Positions 44,046 to 53,674 of a stretch of DNA of 64,000 bases are shown here, in pieces (positions within the stretch are counted from its first letter, which is position 1; each line of letters starts with the position of its first letter). The translations under genes and the position numbers were made by a program. Below the pieces are notes generated by a model. The model was given only the letters and a program-made list of their open reading frames with translations. It was not told the DNA's origin and searched no databases. This DNA is from Falsiroseomonas sp050563525 (GTDB lineage: Bacteria > Pseudomonadota > Alphaproteobacteria > Acetobacterales > Acetobacteraceae): the NCBI RefSeq assembly GCF_050563525.1, contig NZ_JBNXUN010000019.1, forward strand, positions 16,261-80,260, read 5' to 3'.

Positions 44046-45185
44046 ATGACCCAGGCCATCGCCCCCGCCCCGCAGATCGACCACCAGCGCGCGGTCTTCG
44101 CCGAGGGCCTGGCACTCGATTCCGGCGCGGTGCTGGCGCCGCTGGCCGTCGCCTATCGCACCTATGGCAAGCTGAACGCCCAGCGCAGCAACGCCGTGCT
44201 GGTCTGCCATGCCCTGACCGGCGACCAGTACGTGGCGGAGCCGCACCCGATTACCGGCAAGCCCGGCTGGTGGGAGGCCGTGGTCGGGCCGGGGCGGCCG
44301 GTGGACACCGACCGCTTCTTCGTAATCTGCGCCAATGTCCTCGGCGGCTGCATGGGCTCCTCCGGCCCCGCCGAGCCCATGCCGGGCACGGGGCGGCCCT
44401 ACGGCACCGATTTCCCCTCCATCACCATCCGCGACATGGTCCGCGCACAGAAGCTGCTGGTCGACCGGTTCGGCATCGGGCGGCTGCTGGCGGTGGTCGG
44501 TGGCTCGATGGGTGGGATGCAGGTGCTGGAATGGGCAGCGACCTTCCCTGAGATGGTGGTGGCGGCGGCCCCCATCGCCTGCGCGGCCTACCATTCCGCG
44601 CAGAACATCGCCTTCCACGAGGTCGGCCGCGCCGCCATCCATGGCGACCCGGACTGGGTCGGCGGCCGCTACTGGGAGGATGGGCGCATCCCGGCCAAGG
44701 GCCTGTCGGTGGCCCGCATGGTGGCCCACATCACCTACCTGTCCGAGGCGGCGCTGGGCCGGAAGTTCGGCCGCCGTCTGCGCGGTGCCTCCGCACTCAC
44801 CTTCCTCGAGGATGTGTTCGAGGTGGAAAGCTATCTGCGCCACCAGGGCAGCACCTTCGTCACCCGCTTCGACGCCAACAGCTACCTGACCATCACCCGC
44901 GCCATGGACTATTTCGACATGGCGACGGAGCATGGCGGCGACCTGGCCGCCGCCTTCCGCGGCACCGCAACGCGCTTCCTGGTCGCGTCCTTCAGCAGCG
45001 ACTGGCTGTTCCCGACCGAGGAATCCCGCGCCCTGGTGCGCGCGCTGAACGCCGCGGCGGCCAATACCTCCTTCGTCGAGATCGCCACCGACAAGGGCCA
45101 CGACGCCTTCCTGCTGGACGAGCCGGTGTTCCACCGGGCGCTGGGCGGCTTCCTGCGCGGGGCGGCGGAGCGCGTCGAGGTCTGA
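44046..45185 (+). CDS. metX: Homoserine O-acyltransferase MetX
   Basis: Activates homoserine with an acyl-CoA for methionine synthesis. The protein is a 379-residue alpha/beta hydrolase with the nucleophile Ser in VVGGSMGGMQVLEWA, Asp in FSSDWLFP and His in DKGHDAFL. LVCHALTGDQYV forms the oxyanion region and NVLGGCMGSSGPAE is typical. In many alphaproteobacteria metW follows at once, but here the next gene is an acyltransferase on the other strand. Acetyl or succinyl specificity is not resolved. Confidence 0.95.
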   Translation: MTQAIAPAPQIDHQRAVFAEGLALDSGAVLAPLAVAYRTYGKLNAQRSNAVLVCHALTGDQYVAEPHPITGKPGWWEAVVGPGRPVDTDRFFVICANVLGGCMGSSGPAEPMPGTGRPYGTDFPSITIRDMVRAQKLLVDRFGIGRLLAVVGGSMGGMQVLEWAATFPEMVVAAAPIACAAYHSAQNIAFHEVGRAAIHGDPDWVGGRYWEDGRIPAKGLSVARMVAHITYLSEAALGRKFGRRLRGASALTFLEDVFEVESYLRHQGSTFVTRFDANSYLTITRAMDYFDMATEHGGDLAAAFRGTATRFLVASFSSDWLFPTEESRALVRALNAAAANTSFVEIATDKGHDAFLLDEPVFHRALGGFLRGAAERVEV

Positions 45186-45201
45186 CCGCGCGCCGACGCC
45201 T

Positions 45202-46263
45202 TCAGGCGCGGCTTTCGGCGGCCCCGATCGGCGGCGGGTTCACGGCATCACGCGGCGCGGTCCGCGCGCCGAGCAGCAGGTCGAACAGGCCGGTCAAGTG
45301 CCGGGTGCCCAGCGCGTGGACGCCAACCAGCAGCGCGGTCGCCAGGACCGGCGTCGCCACCCAGAACAGCGGATAGGGGATCGGCTCGCCGAGGCGTTGA
45401 TAGGCTTCCCAGGCCACTACCAGCAGCACGCTGTGGGTCAGGAACAGGAAGAAGCTGTGCCGGCTCATCCGCGCCAGCCAGCCGCCCGGCCGCGTACCCA
45501 CCAGCAGCGAGGCCGCGGGCCAGACCAGCAGCGGGGCGGCCATGCCCAGCCAAGCGGTGTTCGGCTCACGCGTCTCGACCACGAAGGCGCAGGCGGCGAC
45601 GAACAGCGCCAGGCAGGGCCATGCAAACCGGTCCCATGCCTGCAGGTTCCAGCGGTGCAACGCCGCCAGGCCGCCGAGGTAGAAGGTCACCAGCATTTCC
45701 GTCCGCAGCACCAGTTCCTTGTCCAGGTTCTCCAGCGCCACGACCAGGACCAGCGCCAGGCCGAGCCATGGCGCGCGCCGCAGCAACCAGCCGAGCAGGG
45801 GCGCCAGCAGCGCCAGGACGAACAGGTCCCGAAGAAAGTTCAGGGGGTAGTTCACGGGCGGCGCGGTCAGCCCGAGCGCCGCGTCCAGCATCGTCGGCCA
45901 GTCGAACGGGACGAGCTGGGTGGAGATCGACATCCCGGCCTGGGCCTGCAGCAGCACGACCATCGCCACCAGCGGCAGGTTGAAGGCCAGGAAGGGAACC
46001 AGCAGGGTGCGCACCTTCTTCTGGACCAGCTTCCCGTAATGCAGGTCGAGCCCGGACCGGAACAGCAGGTAGCCGGACACCACCGTCAGCACCGGGACGG
46101 AACAGCGGAATACCGCGTGCTGGAAGAAGGCCTTGATCCAGGCGAAGGAACCCGGCTCCAGTTCCGCAATCGGAACGTATGGGGGTACGTGCAGGAGGAC
46201 CACGCCGAAGATCAGGACGAAGCGCAGGATGGAGATGCGCTGGCCGGTCGGGTTCTCAATCAA
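45202..46263 (-). CDS. Acyltransferase family 3 membrane protein
   Basis: A 353-residue protein with about ten membrane helices. The family signature near the N terminus is GQRISILRFVLIFGVVLLHVPPYVP, with the His in helix 1, and SVPVLTVVSGYLLFR follows. Such enzymes acylate (often acetylate) polysaccharides or lipids at the inner membrane. No polysaccharide cluster is adjacent, so the target is unknown. It is convergent with metX and divergent from the gene at 46546. Confidence 0.87.
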   Translation of the reverse strand: MIENPTGQRISILRFVLIFGVVLLHVPPYVPIAELEPGSFAWIKAFFQHAVFRCSVPVLTVVSGYLLFRSGLDLHYGKLVQKKVRTLLVPFLAFNLPLVAMVVLLQAQAGMSISTQLVPFDWPTMLDAALGLTAPPVNYPLNFLRDLFVLALLAPLLGWLLRRAPWLGLALVLVVALENLDKELVLRTEMLVTFYLGGLAALHRWNLQAWDRFAWPCLALFVAACAFVVETREPNTAWLGMAAPLLVWPAASLLVGTRPGGWLARMSRHSFFLFLTHSVLLVVAWEAYQRLGEPIPYPLFWVATPVLATALLVGVHALGTRHLTGLFDLLLGARTAPRDAVNPPPIGAAESRA

Positions 46264-46545
46264 TATCGGGCTCCAGCCGCTGATGTCCTGGTCGCGACTC
46301 GCGGTGGCGGCGGCTGTGCCATGACTGGGGCCGCATGTCGCTTGAACAGCGCGCGAGCGCCCGCCGGCCCGGCTTGAGCCTTTGGTCCTGCCGCTTTCCG
46401 CGCCAGAATGCTGGGGGGCCTGCCTGCAACCGCGGCGGCAGCGGCGAACTCGCGAGGATCAGGTCCTGGCACACCGCTTGCTGCCGAATCCTTCGCCGGC
46501 GGCCCGCGTATCCCCGCGGTCCCGGTCTCGAAAGGGTCTCGCCGC
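46264..46545. other. Divergent intergenic region without a recognisable gene
   Basis: These 282 bases separate the acyltransferase and the binding-protein gene, which are transcribed apart. I see no convincing small gene, hairpin or RNA. Promoters for both neighbours are expected here. Confidence 0.4.
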
Positions 46546-47577
46546 ATGAGCCTGTCCCGCCGCCAACTCAGCCTCGCCGCCGGCGCCTCGCTCCTCGCCA
46601 CCCCGGGCATCGGCCACGGGCAGGCTGCCCTGCCACGGGTAAAATACCAGGTGGACTGGGCGTTCCAGGGGCCCAACGCCTTCATGCTGTACGGCCGCCA
46701 GCGCAACTTCTTCCGCGACGCCGGCATCGACATCCAGATCGACCGCGGCTTCGGCTCCGGCCGCGTCCCGATCGACGTCGCCGGCGGCGCCTATGAGGTC
46801 GCGCAGGCCGACATCAACCCGGTGATCAAGTTCATCGCCGAAAATCCCAATGCCGGCCTGGTTGTCGTCGGCGTGTTCGGCGACCGCAGCCTGCTATGCG
46901 CCACCGTGCGCGCCGATGGCCCGATCCGCACGCCGAAGGATTTCGAAGGCCGGACCCTGGCCGCGCCGGACAGCGACGCCGGCCGCCAGATCTTTCCCGC
47001 CTTCGCCCGCGCCGCAGGCTTCGACGCCTCCAAGGTCAACTGGCTGACGGTGCGCCCTGAGCTGCGGGAGCCGATGCTGGTGCAGGGAAGGGCGGAAGGG
47101 ATCACCGGCGCTGCTACCAGCACCGGCATGTCGCTGAAGGCGCTGGGCATGGACTGGCCCCAGCAGCGCATCCTTTGGTATCGCGATTTCGGCTTGCCAC
47201 TGTATGGCACCTGCTGGCTGACCACGCGGGACTATGCGCGGCGCAATCCGGAGTTGGTGCGCGCCGTGGTGCGCGGCGGCATCCGGTCCCTGCAGGCCGC
47301 CTATGCCGACCCGGCCGCCTGCATCGCCGGGCTGAAGGCGGCGGAGCCGCTGACCGACGTGGCGATCGAGGCCGAGCGGCAGGAGGTGTCCTTCCGGGAG
47401 CAGATCGCCTCGCCCCATGTCACCGCCAACGGACTGTCCTCCGTCGTGCCGTCCCGCTTCCAGCTCGGCCTCGCGGCGGTGGAGGAAGCCTATGGCATGA
47501 CGCCGAAGCTGAAGCCGGAGGATGTCTATACAGACGCCTTCCTGCCGCCCACGGCGGAACGTCGCCTGCCAGCCTGA
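46546..47577 (+). CDS. NitT/TauT-type ABC substrate-binding protein
   Basis: A 343-residue binding protein of the SsuA/ThiY-like class. The N terminus is an export signal with a twin-Arg pair (MSLSRRQLSLAAGASLLATPG). The mature part shows VKYQVDWAFQGPNAFMLYGRQRNFFRDAGID, GAYEVAQADI and a lobe with DFEGRTLAAPDSDAG. Ligands of the class are sulfonates, nitrate, riboflavin or pyrimidine precursors. No permease or ATPase gene adjoins it, so it is another orphan receptor. AAAGGG lies upstream of the ATG. Confidence 0.88.
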   Translation: MSLSRRQLSLAAGASLLATPGIGHGQAALPRVKYQVDWAFQGPNAFMLYGRQRNFFRDAGIDIQIDRGFGSGRVPIDVAGGAYEVAQADINPVIKFIAENPNAGLVVVGVFGDRSLLCATVRADGPIRTPKDFEGRTLAAPDSDAGRQIFPAFARAAGFDASKVNWLTVRPELREPMLVQGRAEGITGAATSTGMSLKALGMDWPQQRILWYRDFGLPLYGTCWLTTRDYARRNPELVRAVVRGGIRSLQAAYADPAACIAGLKAAEPLTDVAIEAERQEVSFREQIASPHVTANGLSSVVPSRFQLGLAAVEEAYGMTPKLKPEDVYTDAFLPPTAERRLPA

Positions 47578-47614
47578 AGGCGGGACGCCCGCCTGCCAGC
47601 TTTAAGGCGGCCCG
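47563..47614. repeat. 27-bp direct repeat with hairpin at the end of the binding-protein gene
   Basis: The unit cgcctgccagcctgaaggcg and seven more bases (47563-47589) is followed by a diverged copy (47590-47614). The stop TGA of the gene is in copy one. Across the junction a 7-bp stem with a 3-base loop (47578-47594) could act as a terminator. Confidence 0.7.
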
Positions 47615-47617
47615 GCT

Positions 47618-47749
47618 TCAGCTCCCCTTGGCGGGGGGCGCCTTCTTGGTCGGCTCGCGAGTGAAGGCGGAGGCCGGGGCGGCTTCCGGCTTCTTCGCCG
47701 CCTTCGGTTTCTTGGCTTCGCGGTTGGAGCGGAGCTGGCCCTTGGCCAT
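47618..47749 (-). CDS. Small Lys/Ala-rich protein
   Basis: A 43-residue basic protein starting MAKGQLRSNREAKKPKAAKK and ending PTKKAPPAKGS. The opening MAKGQxRSNxExKKPK recurs in short conserved hypothetical proteins of proteobacteria, which makes it more likely to be real than a chance frame. It has no membrane segment. A role with nucleic acids is possible from charge alone. It is transcribed in the same direction as the following DUF1488 gene. Confidence 0.7.
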   Translation of the reverse strand: MAKGQLRSNREAKKPKAAKKPEAAPASAFTREPTKKAPPAKGS

Positions 47750-47781
47750 GGCGGTCGTCCTATTCTCGGGTGTCGGCGGAT

Positions 47782-48102
47782 TCAGGCAGGCCGGGCGGCC
47801 TCGGCGGCATCGTCGATGTCGTCCGACCATATGTTCAAAAGGCCCGACGCAGCATCGGATCGGGCGCGGTGCTTGTCCAGCGCGATCGCCTCGATCCGCG
47901 GGCGTACCGTCTCGAAGCACTTCATCAGGTCGGCCGGCTTGAAGCGGCGCATCTCGCTGATGTCCTGCAGCGCGTTCATGGAAATCGCGCAGGGCACCAG
48001 CCGGTCCTCGTCCAGCACCTCGAAAAGGACGCGGCGGCCATCCCAGCGGGGTGCGGGGATCTCGACGCGGGAAGCAGGCCGGCCGGGCTGAGGGTCGCTC
48101 AT
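47782..48102 (-). CDS. DUF1488 family protein
   Basis: A 106-residue protein matching DUF1488 by RWDGRRVLFEVLDEDRLVPCAISMNALQDI and the later FETVRPRIEAIALDK. No membrane segment or signal peptide. Function is unknown in the family. It lies 32 bases upstream of the small Lys-rich gene on the same strand. Confidence 0.82.
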   Translation of the reverse strand: MSDPQPGRPASRVEIPAPRWDGRRVLFEVLDEDRLVPCAISMNALQDISEMRRFKPADLMKCFETVRPRIEAIALDKHRARSDAASGLLNIWSDDIDDAAEAARPA

Positions 48103-48301
48103 CGCATGTCACTCCTGGGCCGGGCGCCACCACGGCGGCACCGCCGTCGTCTACCGGCGCCGCTTCGGCTGCTCAACAGCCTCCGCATATGGCGACGCGC
48201 CCCCGGATTGACATGCCCAGGCCTGACAAAAGACCCGGCCGGCCGGGCTGGAGGCGCTTCCGCCGGGAGCCCCCCGCTTGCGCCGCATCAAGCTAGGGGG
48301 C

Positions 48302-50806
48302 ATGGGAAGGTTGCGGCAAGCCGGAGTGCCGCCGCACCCTCGCCACAGTGCCGCCACACCCTCCAGCAGCCCGGAGCCAGCCCGCTTGGACACGGCCGCG
48401 CCTCCCCCAGCGTCCAAGCCCGGCCGATCTAAGCCGACGGATGCACGCCCGGCGGGCGGCCCCAACCGCCTATACCCGGTGCGCCGGCACCTGGCGCTGT
48501 TCGCCGCGGCCCTGGCGCTGCCCATCCTGGTCTTCGTCGCCGCCCTCTCGACCCGTTTCGCCACTGCGGAGCGGCACCGGCTGGAGGATGCGGCTCTCGA
48601 TACCGCACGCGCCGTGGCGCTGGCGGTGGACCGCGATCTCAACGGCATGGCGGCGACCCTGAACCTGCTGGCCCTGTCGCCGCAGTTGCGCGCCGGGGAC
48701 ATCGCGGATTTCCATCGCCAGACCATCGAGCTGCGCGAGCGGCTGGGCGTGACGGCCGTGCTGCGCGACGCGACCGGCCGGCAGATCCTGAACGCCTGGC
48801 AGCCGGAGGGTGCGGCGCCGCCCGACATCTCGTCGCTGCCGAGCCCGAAGCCGGATGCGGACCGCGTCGTGGTGACGGATCTGTTCGAGGGCGTCGCCAT
48901 GCAGACGCCGATGTTCGCGGTCGAACTGCCTGTGCCGGTGCCGGTGGAAGGCTGGGCGGCCCCGCTGTTCCTCAGCCTCAGCGCGCCGGCGACCCGCATC
49001 CGCCAGGTGCTGGAGGATCGCCAGGCGCCGGAAGGCTGGACGCTTGCCGTGGTGGATGGCGCCGGTCGCATCCTTGCGCGCAATGCGCGGCACGATGACT
49101 TCATCGGCCAATCCGCCACAGCCGATCTGCAGGTCAACACCACTGGTTGGGAGGGCACCTGGCGCGGCACCACGGCGGAGGGCACGGAGGTTCTCGGCAC
49201 CTATGCGCGCTCCGCCATCGCCGGCTGGCGCATCGCCGTCGGCGTGCCGGATGCGGTGCTGACCTTGCCGCTGCGGCACACGCTGCTGCTGCTCGGCGGG
49301 GTCGGCGCGACCTTGGCAGGGCTTTCGGTGATGCTGGCGCTGCTGGTCGCGCACCGCATCGCCCGCCCGATGCGCCTGCTCGCCGCCCAGGCCGAGGCGA
49401 TGGGGCGGGGGGAACAGGTGGCGCCGGTTCCGACGCGGGTCGACGAGGTCGCGGGCATCAGCGCCGCCCTCGCCGAGGCCGCCCGCAGCCTGCATGGGCG
49501 GGAGGAGGATCTGCGCCGCCTCAATGATGCTCTGGAGGCCCGAGTTGGCGAGCGCACCCGCGACCTGGCGGAAACCAACGCCCGGCTGATGGCCGCCGCC
49601 GCCGGCCGGGCCCGGGCGGAAGCGCAGCTCCGGCAATCGCAGAAGATGGAGGCGGTGGGCCGGCTGACCGGCGGCGTCGCGCATGATTTCAACAATCTGC
49701 TGACCGTGGTGCTGGGCAACCTGGCGCTCGCCCGCCGCCGCCTCGGCGAATTGCCCTGCACGCCGGCGGAGGAGCCGGTGCAGGATCGCCTGCGCCGCAG
49801 CCTCGACAATGCCGCAGAAGGCGCGAACCGGGCCGCGGCCCTGACCCAGCGGCTGCTCGCCTTCTCCCGCCAGCAGCCCTTGGCGCCGGAGGTGGTGGAC
49901 GCCAACCGGCTCGTCGCCGGCATGTCCGATCTGCTTCGCCGCACCCTGGGCGAGGACATCGAGATCGAGACCGTGCTGGCAGGCGGGTTGTGGCGCACCC
50001 ATGCCGACCCGAACCAGCTGGAATCCTCGCTGCTGAACCTGGCGGTGAATGCGCGCGACGCCATGACCGCCGGCGGCAAGCTGACCATCGAGACCGCGAA
50101 CGTCCACCTGGACGAAGCGTATGTGGCGGGGCGGGAGGATCTGGCGCCCGGGCAGTATGTGGCGATCTGCGTCACCGACACCGGCACCGGCATGTCCGCC
50201 GAGGTCATCAGCCGGGCCTTCGAGCCGTTCTTCACCACCAAGCCCGTCGGCCAGGGTACCGGGCTCGGGCTGAGCCAGGTCTATGGCTTCGCCCGGCAAT
50301 CCGGCGGCCATGCCGCGATCTACAGCGAGCCCGGGCAGGGCAGCACGGTGAAGCTGTACCTGCCCCGCCTGCGCGACGCCGAGGCCGCCGTCCTGCCGCG
50401 GCCGACGGAGGTTTCACGCCCGGCCCCCGATGTCGCCCATTCCGGCGGCGCCGTGCTCGTGGTCGAGGATGAGTCGATGGTGCGGGACTTCGCGGTGACG
50501 GCGCTGGAGGAGGCCGGCTACCGCGTGCTCGCCGCCGCCGATGGCCCGGCGGCGCTGGCGCTGCTGGAGGCCCACCCCGAGGTGTCGCTGCTGTTCACCG
50601 ACGTGGTGCTGGCCGGACCGATGAACGGGCGCGAAGTGGCCGCGGCGGCGCTGGCGCGCCGGCCGCTGCTGCCGGTGCTGTTCACCACTGGCTACACGCG
50701 CAACGCCATCATCCACCAGGGCCGGCTGGACGAGGGCGTGAACTTTATCGGCAAGCCCTACACCGCCGTGGCGTTGCTGGACCGGGTGGGCCGGCTGCTG
50801 GTCTGA
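48302..50806 (+). CDS. Hybrid sensor histidine kinase/response regulator
   Basis: An 834-residue membrane kinase. After a Pro-rich cytoplasmic start come helix 1 (about residues 61-82), a periplasmic Cache-like sensor (about 85-330), helix 2 (about 335-360), HAMP (about 360-415) and a coiled coil. A HisKA domain with the phosphorylated His in GGVAHDFNNLLTVVLGNL follows, then an HATPase with NLAVNARDAM, DTGTGMS and GTGLGLSQVYGFARQSGG. A C-terminal receiver domain has DE near VLVVEDES and the Asp in LLFTDVVLAGP. The ATG at 48302 was chosen. Its last 49 bases overlap the end of the opposing glycosyltransferase gene. Signal unknown. Confidence 0.93.
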   Translation: MGRLRQAGVPPHPRHSAATPSSSPEPARLDTAAPPPASKPGRSKPTDARPAGGPNRLYPVRRHLALFAAALALPILVFVAALSTRFATAERHRLEDAALDTARAVALAVDRDLNGMAATLNLLALSPQLRAGDIADFHRQTIELRERLGVTAVLRDATGRQILNAWQPEGAAPPDISSLPSPKPDADRVVVTDLFEGVAMQTPMFAVELPVPVPVEGWAAPLFLSLSAPATRIRQVLEDRQAPEGWTLAVVDGAGRILARNARHDDFIGQSATADLQVNTTGWEGTWRGTTAEGTEVLGTYARSAIAGWRIAVGVPDAVLTLPLRHTLLLLGGVGATLAGLSVMLALLVAHRIARPMRLLAAQAEAMGRGEQVAPVPTRVDEVAGISAALAEAARSLHGREEDLRRLNDALEARVGERTRDLAETNARLMAAAAGRARAEAQLRQSQKMEAVGRLTGGVAHDFNNLLTVVLGNLALARRRLGELPCTPAEEPVQDRLRRSLDNAAEGANRAAALTQRLLAFSRQQPLAPEVVDANRLVAGMSDLLRRTLGEDIEIETVLAGGLWRTHADPNQLESSLLNLAVNARDAMTAGGKLTIETANVHLDEAYVAGREDLAPGQYVAICVTDTGTGMSAEVISRAFEPFFTTKPVGQGTGLGLSQVYGFARQSGGHAAIYSEPGQGSTVKLYLPRLRDAEAAVLPRPTEVSRPAPDVAHSGGAVLVVEDESMVRDFAVTALEEAGYRVLAAADGPAALALLEAHPEVSLLFTDVVLAGPMNGREVAAAALARRPLLPVLFTTGYTRNAIIHQGRLDEGVNFIGKPYTAVALLDRVGRLLV

Positions 50807-51948
50807 CGGCCGGGCTGCGTCCGGGTCGGAACGGGGCCGGATTGCTGCCCTGGACGCAGGACCCGGGACAGGCCGCCGACCAGCGCCTCGGCGGCGCCGG
50901 TCCAGTCGGCCTGCGCGGCGCCCACCGCGGCGGCCTCGCGCCGCAGCGATGCGAGCCGGGCCGGGTCGAGCAGCCCGGCCAGCGCCTCGGCCAGCGCTTC
51001 CGCGTCCACCGCGGCGGCCAGCACGCCACCCGCGCCGGGCCGCACCTGTTCGCGCAGCCCACCGACCGGCGTGGCGACCACCGGGACCCCCATGGCCAGC
51101 GCCTGCGGCACGACGCCGGACTGGCTGGCCTCGCGATAGGGCAGCACCACCGCATCTGCGGCCGCCAGCAGGTCCGGGATTTCGGCTTCCGGCACCCACC
51201 GGCGTTCCAGATGCACGCCGGGCAGGCCCGCGAGATCGGCCCCCGCCTCACCTTCGCCCACCACGCGCAGGCTCACCCCCGGATGGGCGCGGTGCAGGAT
51301 GCGAAACGCGTCGCGCAGCAGGTCCAGGCCCTTGTAGGTCTGCAGGCGGCCGAAGAACAGCAGTCGGAGCTGTCCCGGTGGGCTGGTGGGTCTTGCGGTG
51401 CGCGCCGGCGCGCGGCCCGCGAGCAGCGCCGGCAGCGGCATGCGGATCAGCGGCAACCCCGGCGCGCGGGCCGCGAGCGATGTGGCGACGGTGTCGGACA
51501 GCGCTACGGCGGCGCGTGCGCTGCCCAATTCCCGGCCCAGCCGCCAGTCCCAGGCCCAGGCCGGATCGCCCGGATGCGGCGCCGCATCGTGGATGACGGG
51601 GACGTAGGCGGGCCGCTTCTGCGACCGTGCCAGGCCAGGTGCCACCAGCGGAGTCCAGAGATGCGCCATGCTGGACACCACGACATCGGCGTCCTGCGCC
51701 AGCGCCAGGAACCGGCGGCGCAGCAGCGGAAGCCGGGCGAGGCCGGTAGCGAAGCCTGTCAGGTCACGGTAGGTGTCGACCATGGCAACAGGCTGTCGCA
51801 GCGCCTCGAATTCGCTCAGCATTTCGCCCTGCGCCGACAGCGACAGGCTCAGGTCGACATCCGGCCGTGCCGCCAGGGCGCGCGCCAGCCCGAGCGTGAA
51901 TTGTGCGCCACCGCCTCGACGGCCCCAGTACCAAAGCAATACCCGCAT
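50758..51948 (-). CDS. Glycosyltransferase family 4/1-like (GT-B fold)
   Basis: A 396-residue GT-B glycosyltransferase. LLWYWGRRGGGAQFTLGLARAL near the start is the acceptor-side Gly loop. LRLLFFGRLQTYKGLDLLRDAF and VVLPYREASQSGVVPQALAMGVPVVATPVGG are the nucleotide-sugar region, with the E-x7-E-type element altered. The C-terminal ~28 residues are an unconserved Pro/Arg/Ser-rich extension that overlaps the kinase gene by 49 bases. Sugar and acceptor are unknown; cell-surface glycan synthesis is likely for the family. Confidence 0.88.
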   Translation of the reverse strand: MRVLLWYWGRRGGGAQFTLGLARALAARPDVDLSLSLSAQGEMLSEFEALRQPVAMVDTYRDLTGFATGLARLPLLRRRFLALAQDADVVVSSMAHLWTPLVAPGLARSQKRPAYVPVIHDAAPHPGDPAWAWDWRLGRELGSARAAVALSDTVATSLAARAPGLPLIRMPLPALLAGRAPARTARPTSPPGQLRLLFFGRLQTYKGLDLLRDAFRILHRAHPGVSLRVVGEGEAGADLAGLPGVHLERRWVPEAEIPDLLAAADAVVLPYREASQSGVVPQALAMGVPVVATPVGGLREQVRPGAGGVLAAAVDAEALAEALAGLLDPARLASLRREAAAVGAAQADWTGAAEALVGGLSRVLRPGQQSGPVPTRTQPGRQTSSRPTRSSNATAV

Positions 51949-52109
51949 GCGGCGGCGGTAACACCGCGAGACGACATGGAGAAATTAACTAATCGGGAGG
52001 TTGTCCGATTCCAGAGCCGCCTTGGTCCCGTTGCGGGATCATCACAAAGCTTTGCGGTGACTGATCGTTCTTCGCGGAAATTCATGCCTGCAAATCTACC
52101 GGAGGTTTC

Positions 52110-53495
52110 ATGCTGCCCGACCTTGTCACATCTGCTGAATCCACGCTGCCGCTTCATGCCGTCGCCCCGACCAGCCTGCCGGCGCTGCTGGATCGACTGC
52201 CGCCGGTCGCCGCCAGCTTCCTTCGCGCCAGCGGCTTCACCGGCCGGGCGCAGGAATGGCAGCTTCTTCCGGGTGACTCCGGGCTGGCCGGCGCCGTGCT
52301 TGGCCTGGGCGAGGACAAATCGGCCGCCAGCAGCCCATGGGCCTTCGGCGCGCTGCCTTTCGCGCTTCCCGAGGACTCGACCTGGCGGATCGAGGGGGCG
52401 CCGGACCCGGTGGCGGCAACCCTCGGCTGGTGCCTCGGCGCCTACCGGTTCGCCGGGCTGAAATCGAAGCCGGGGCGGCGGCCGGCGCAATTGCTGGCGA
52501 TGCCCGGCACCGAAGCGGCGCAGCAGCAGGCCGCCGCCATCCGGGCCGGGCGCGATCTGGTGAACCAGCCGGCCAATCACCTTGGCCCGGCCGAGCTGGC
52601 GGAAGCCGTGGGCCGCCTCGCCGCCGCCCATGGCGCGGCGTTCGAGGTGATTTCGGGCGAGGCGCTGGAGGCTGGCTTCCCCGCCGTCGCCGCCGTTGGC
52701 CAGGGCAGCCCGCGGGCGCCCCGCGTTGCCATCCTGCGCTGGCAGGGCGCCGCCGATGGTCCGCTGGTGGCGCTGTGCGGCAAGGGCGTGTGCTTCGACA
52801 GCGGCGGGCTGGACCTGAAGCCGGCCGCCGGCATGTTGCGCATGAAGAAGGACATGGGCGGCGCCGCGGCCATGATCGCGACGGCGGAGATGCTGATGCG
52901 CGCCCAGGCGCCGATTCGCCTGCTGCTGCTGGTCGGCGCGGTGGAGAACAGCGTCTCCGGCACCTCGTTCCGGCCGCTCGACGTCATCCGCACCCGCAAG
53001 GGACTGACGGTGGAGATCGGCAACACCGACGCGGAGGGCCGCCTGGTGCTGGCGGACCTGCTGGCCTACGCGGCTGAACTCCAGCCGGACCTGCTGCTGG
53101 ACGCGGCGACGCTGACCGGCGCCGCCCGTGTCGCACTCGGGCCGGACCTGCCCGCCTTGTTCTGCAACGATGCCCCGCTGGCACAGGCCGTGCTGCAGGC
53201 CGGCCTCGATCATCACGATCCCGTGTGGCAGCTCCCGCTCGCGGAAAACTACGTTTCGTGGCTGGACAGTCCCATTGCGGACCTGAACAACGTCAGCAGC
53301 AAGCCGATGGCGGGCGCCGTGGTCGCGGCCCTGTTCCTGCGGCATTTCGTGCCGAAGGAGGTCCGCTGGGCACATCTGGACCTGTATGCGTGGAACGACT
53401 CGGGGCGCCCCGGACGCCCGGAGGGTGGAGAAATCCAGGCCGCGCGTGCGCTGGCCGCCGCAATTCCGGCGCTTGCGGCCGCGCAACGCCGGTAG
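52110..53495 (+). CDS. Leucyl aminopeptidase family protein (M17)
   Basis: A 461-residue M17 aminopeptidase that removes N-terminal residues from peptides with two metal ions. The catalytic core shows GKGVCFDSGGLDLKPAAGMLRMKKDMGGAA (Lys and Asp ligands), NTDAEGRLVLADLL (the family signature) and the C-terminal WAHLDLYAWND. The N-terminal domain is short and of the PepB-like type. GGAGG lies just before the ATG. The pair with a MarR-like gene downstream is not the usual pepA-nlpC order. Confidence 0.94.
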   Translation: MLPDLVTSAESTLPLHAVAPTSLPALLDRLPPVAASFLRASGFTGRAQEWQLLPGDSGLAGAVLGLGEDKSAASSPWAFGALPFALPEDSTWRIEGAPDPVAATLGWCLGAYRFAGLKSKPGRRPAQLLAMPGTEAAQQQAAAIRAGRDLVNQPANHLGPAELAEAVGRLAAAHGAAFEVISGEALEAGFPAVAAVGQGSPRAPRVAILRWQGAADGPLVALCGKGVCFDSGGLDLKPAAGMLRMKKDMGGAAAMIATAEMLMRAQAPIRLLLLVGAVENSVSGTSFRPLDVIRTRKGLTVEIGNTDAEGRLVLADLLAYAAELQPDLLLDAATLTGAARVALGPDLPALFCNDAPLAQAVLQAGLDHHDPVWQLPLAENYVSWLDSPIADLNNVSSKPMAGAVVAALFLRHFVPKEVRWAHLDLYAWNDSGRPGRPEGGEIQAARALAAAIPALAAAQRR

Positions 53496-53674
53496 ACCGG
53501 TAACGAATTCGAGATGGAACAGGAACTTTCTGGCCCGCGGCGCTCTGACAAGGGCATGTCGGAGCAGCACCCTTCGCGAAGCGGGACAACATCGGGCGTG
53601 CCCCTGGCTGAAGCGGCGCCGCGGATCAGGCGGCGTCAGCCAGCCGCGGGCACGCCGAACAAGGATTAGACAGA

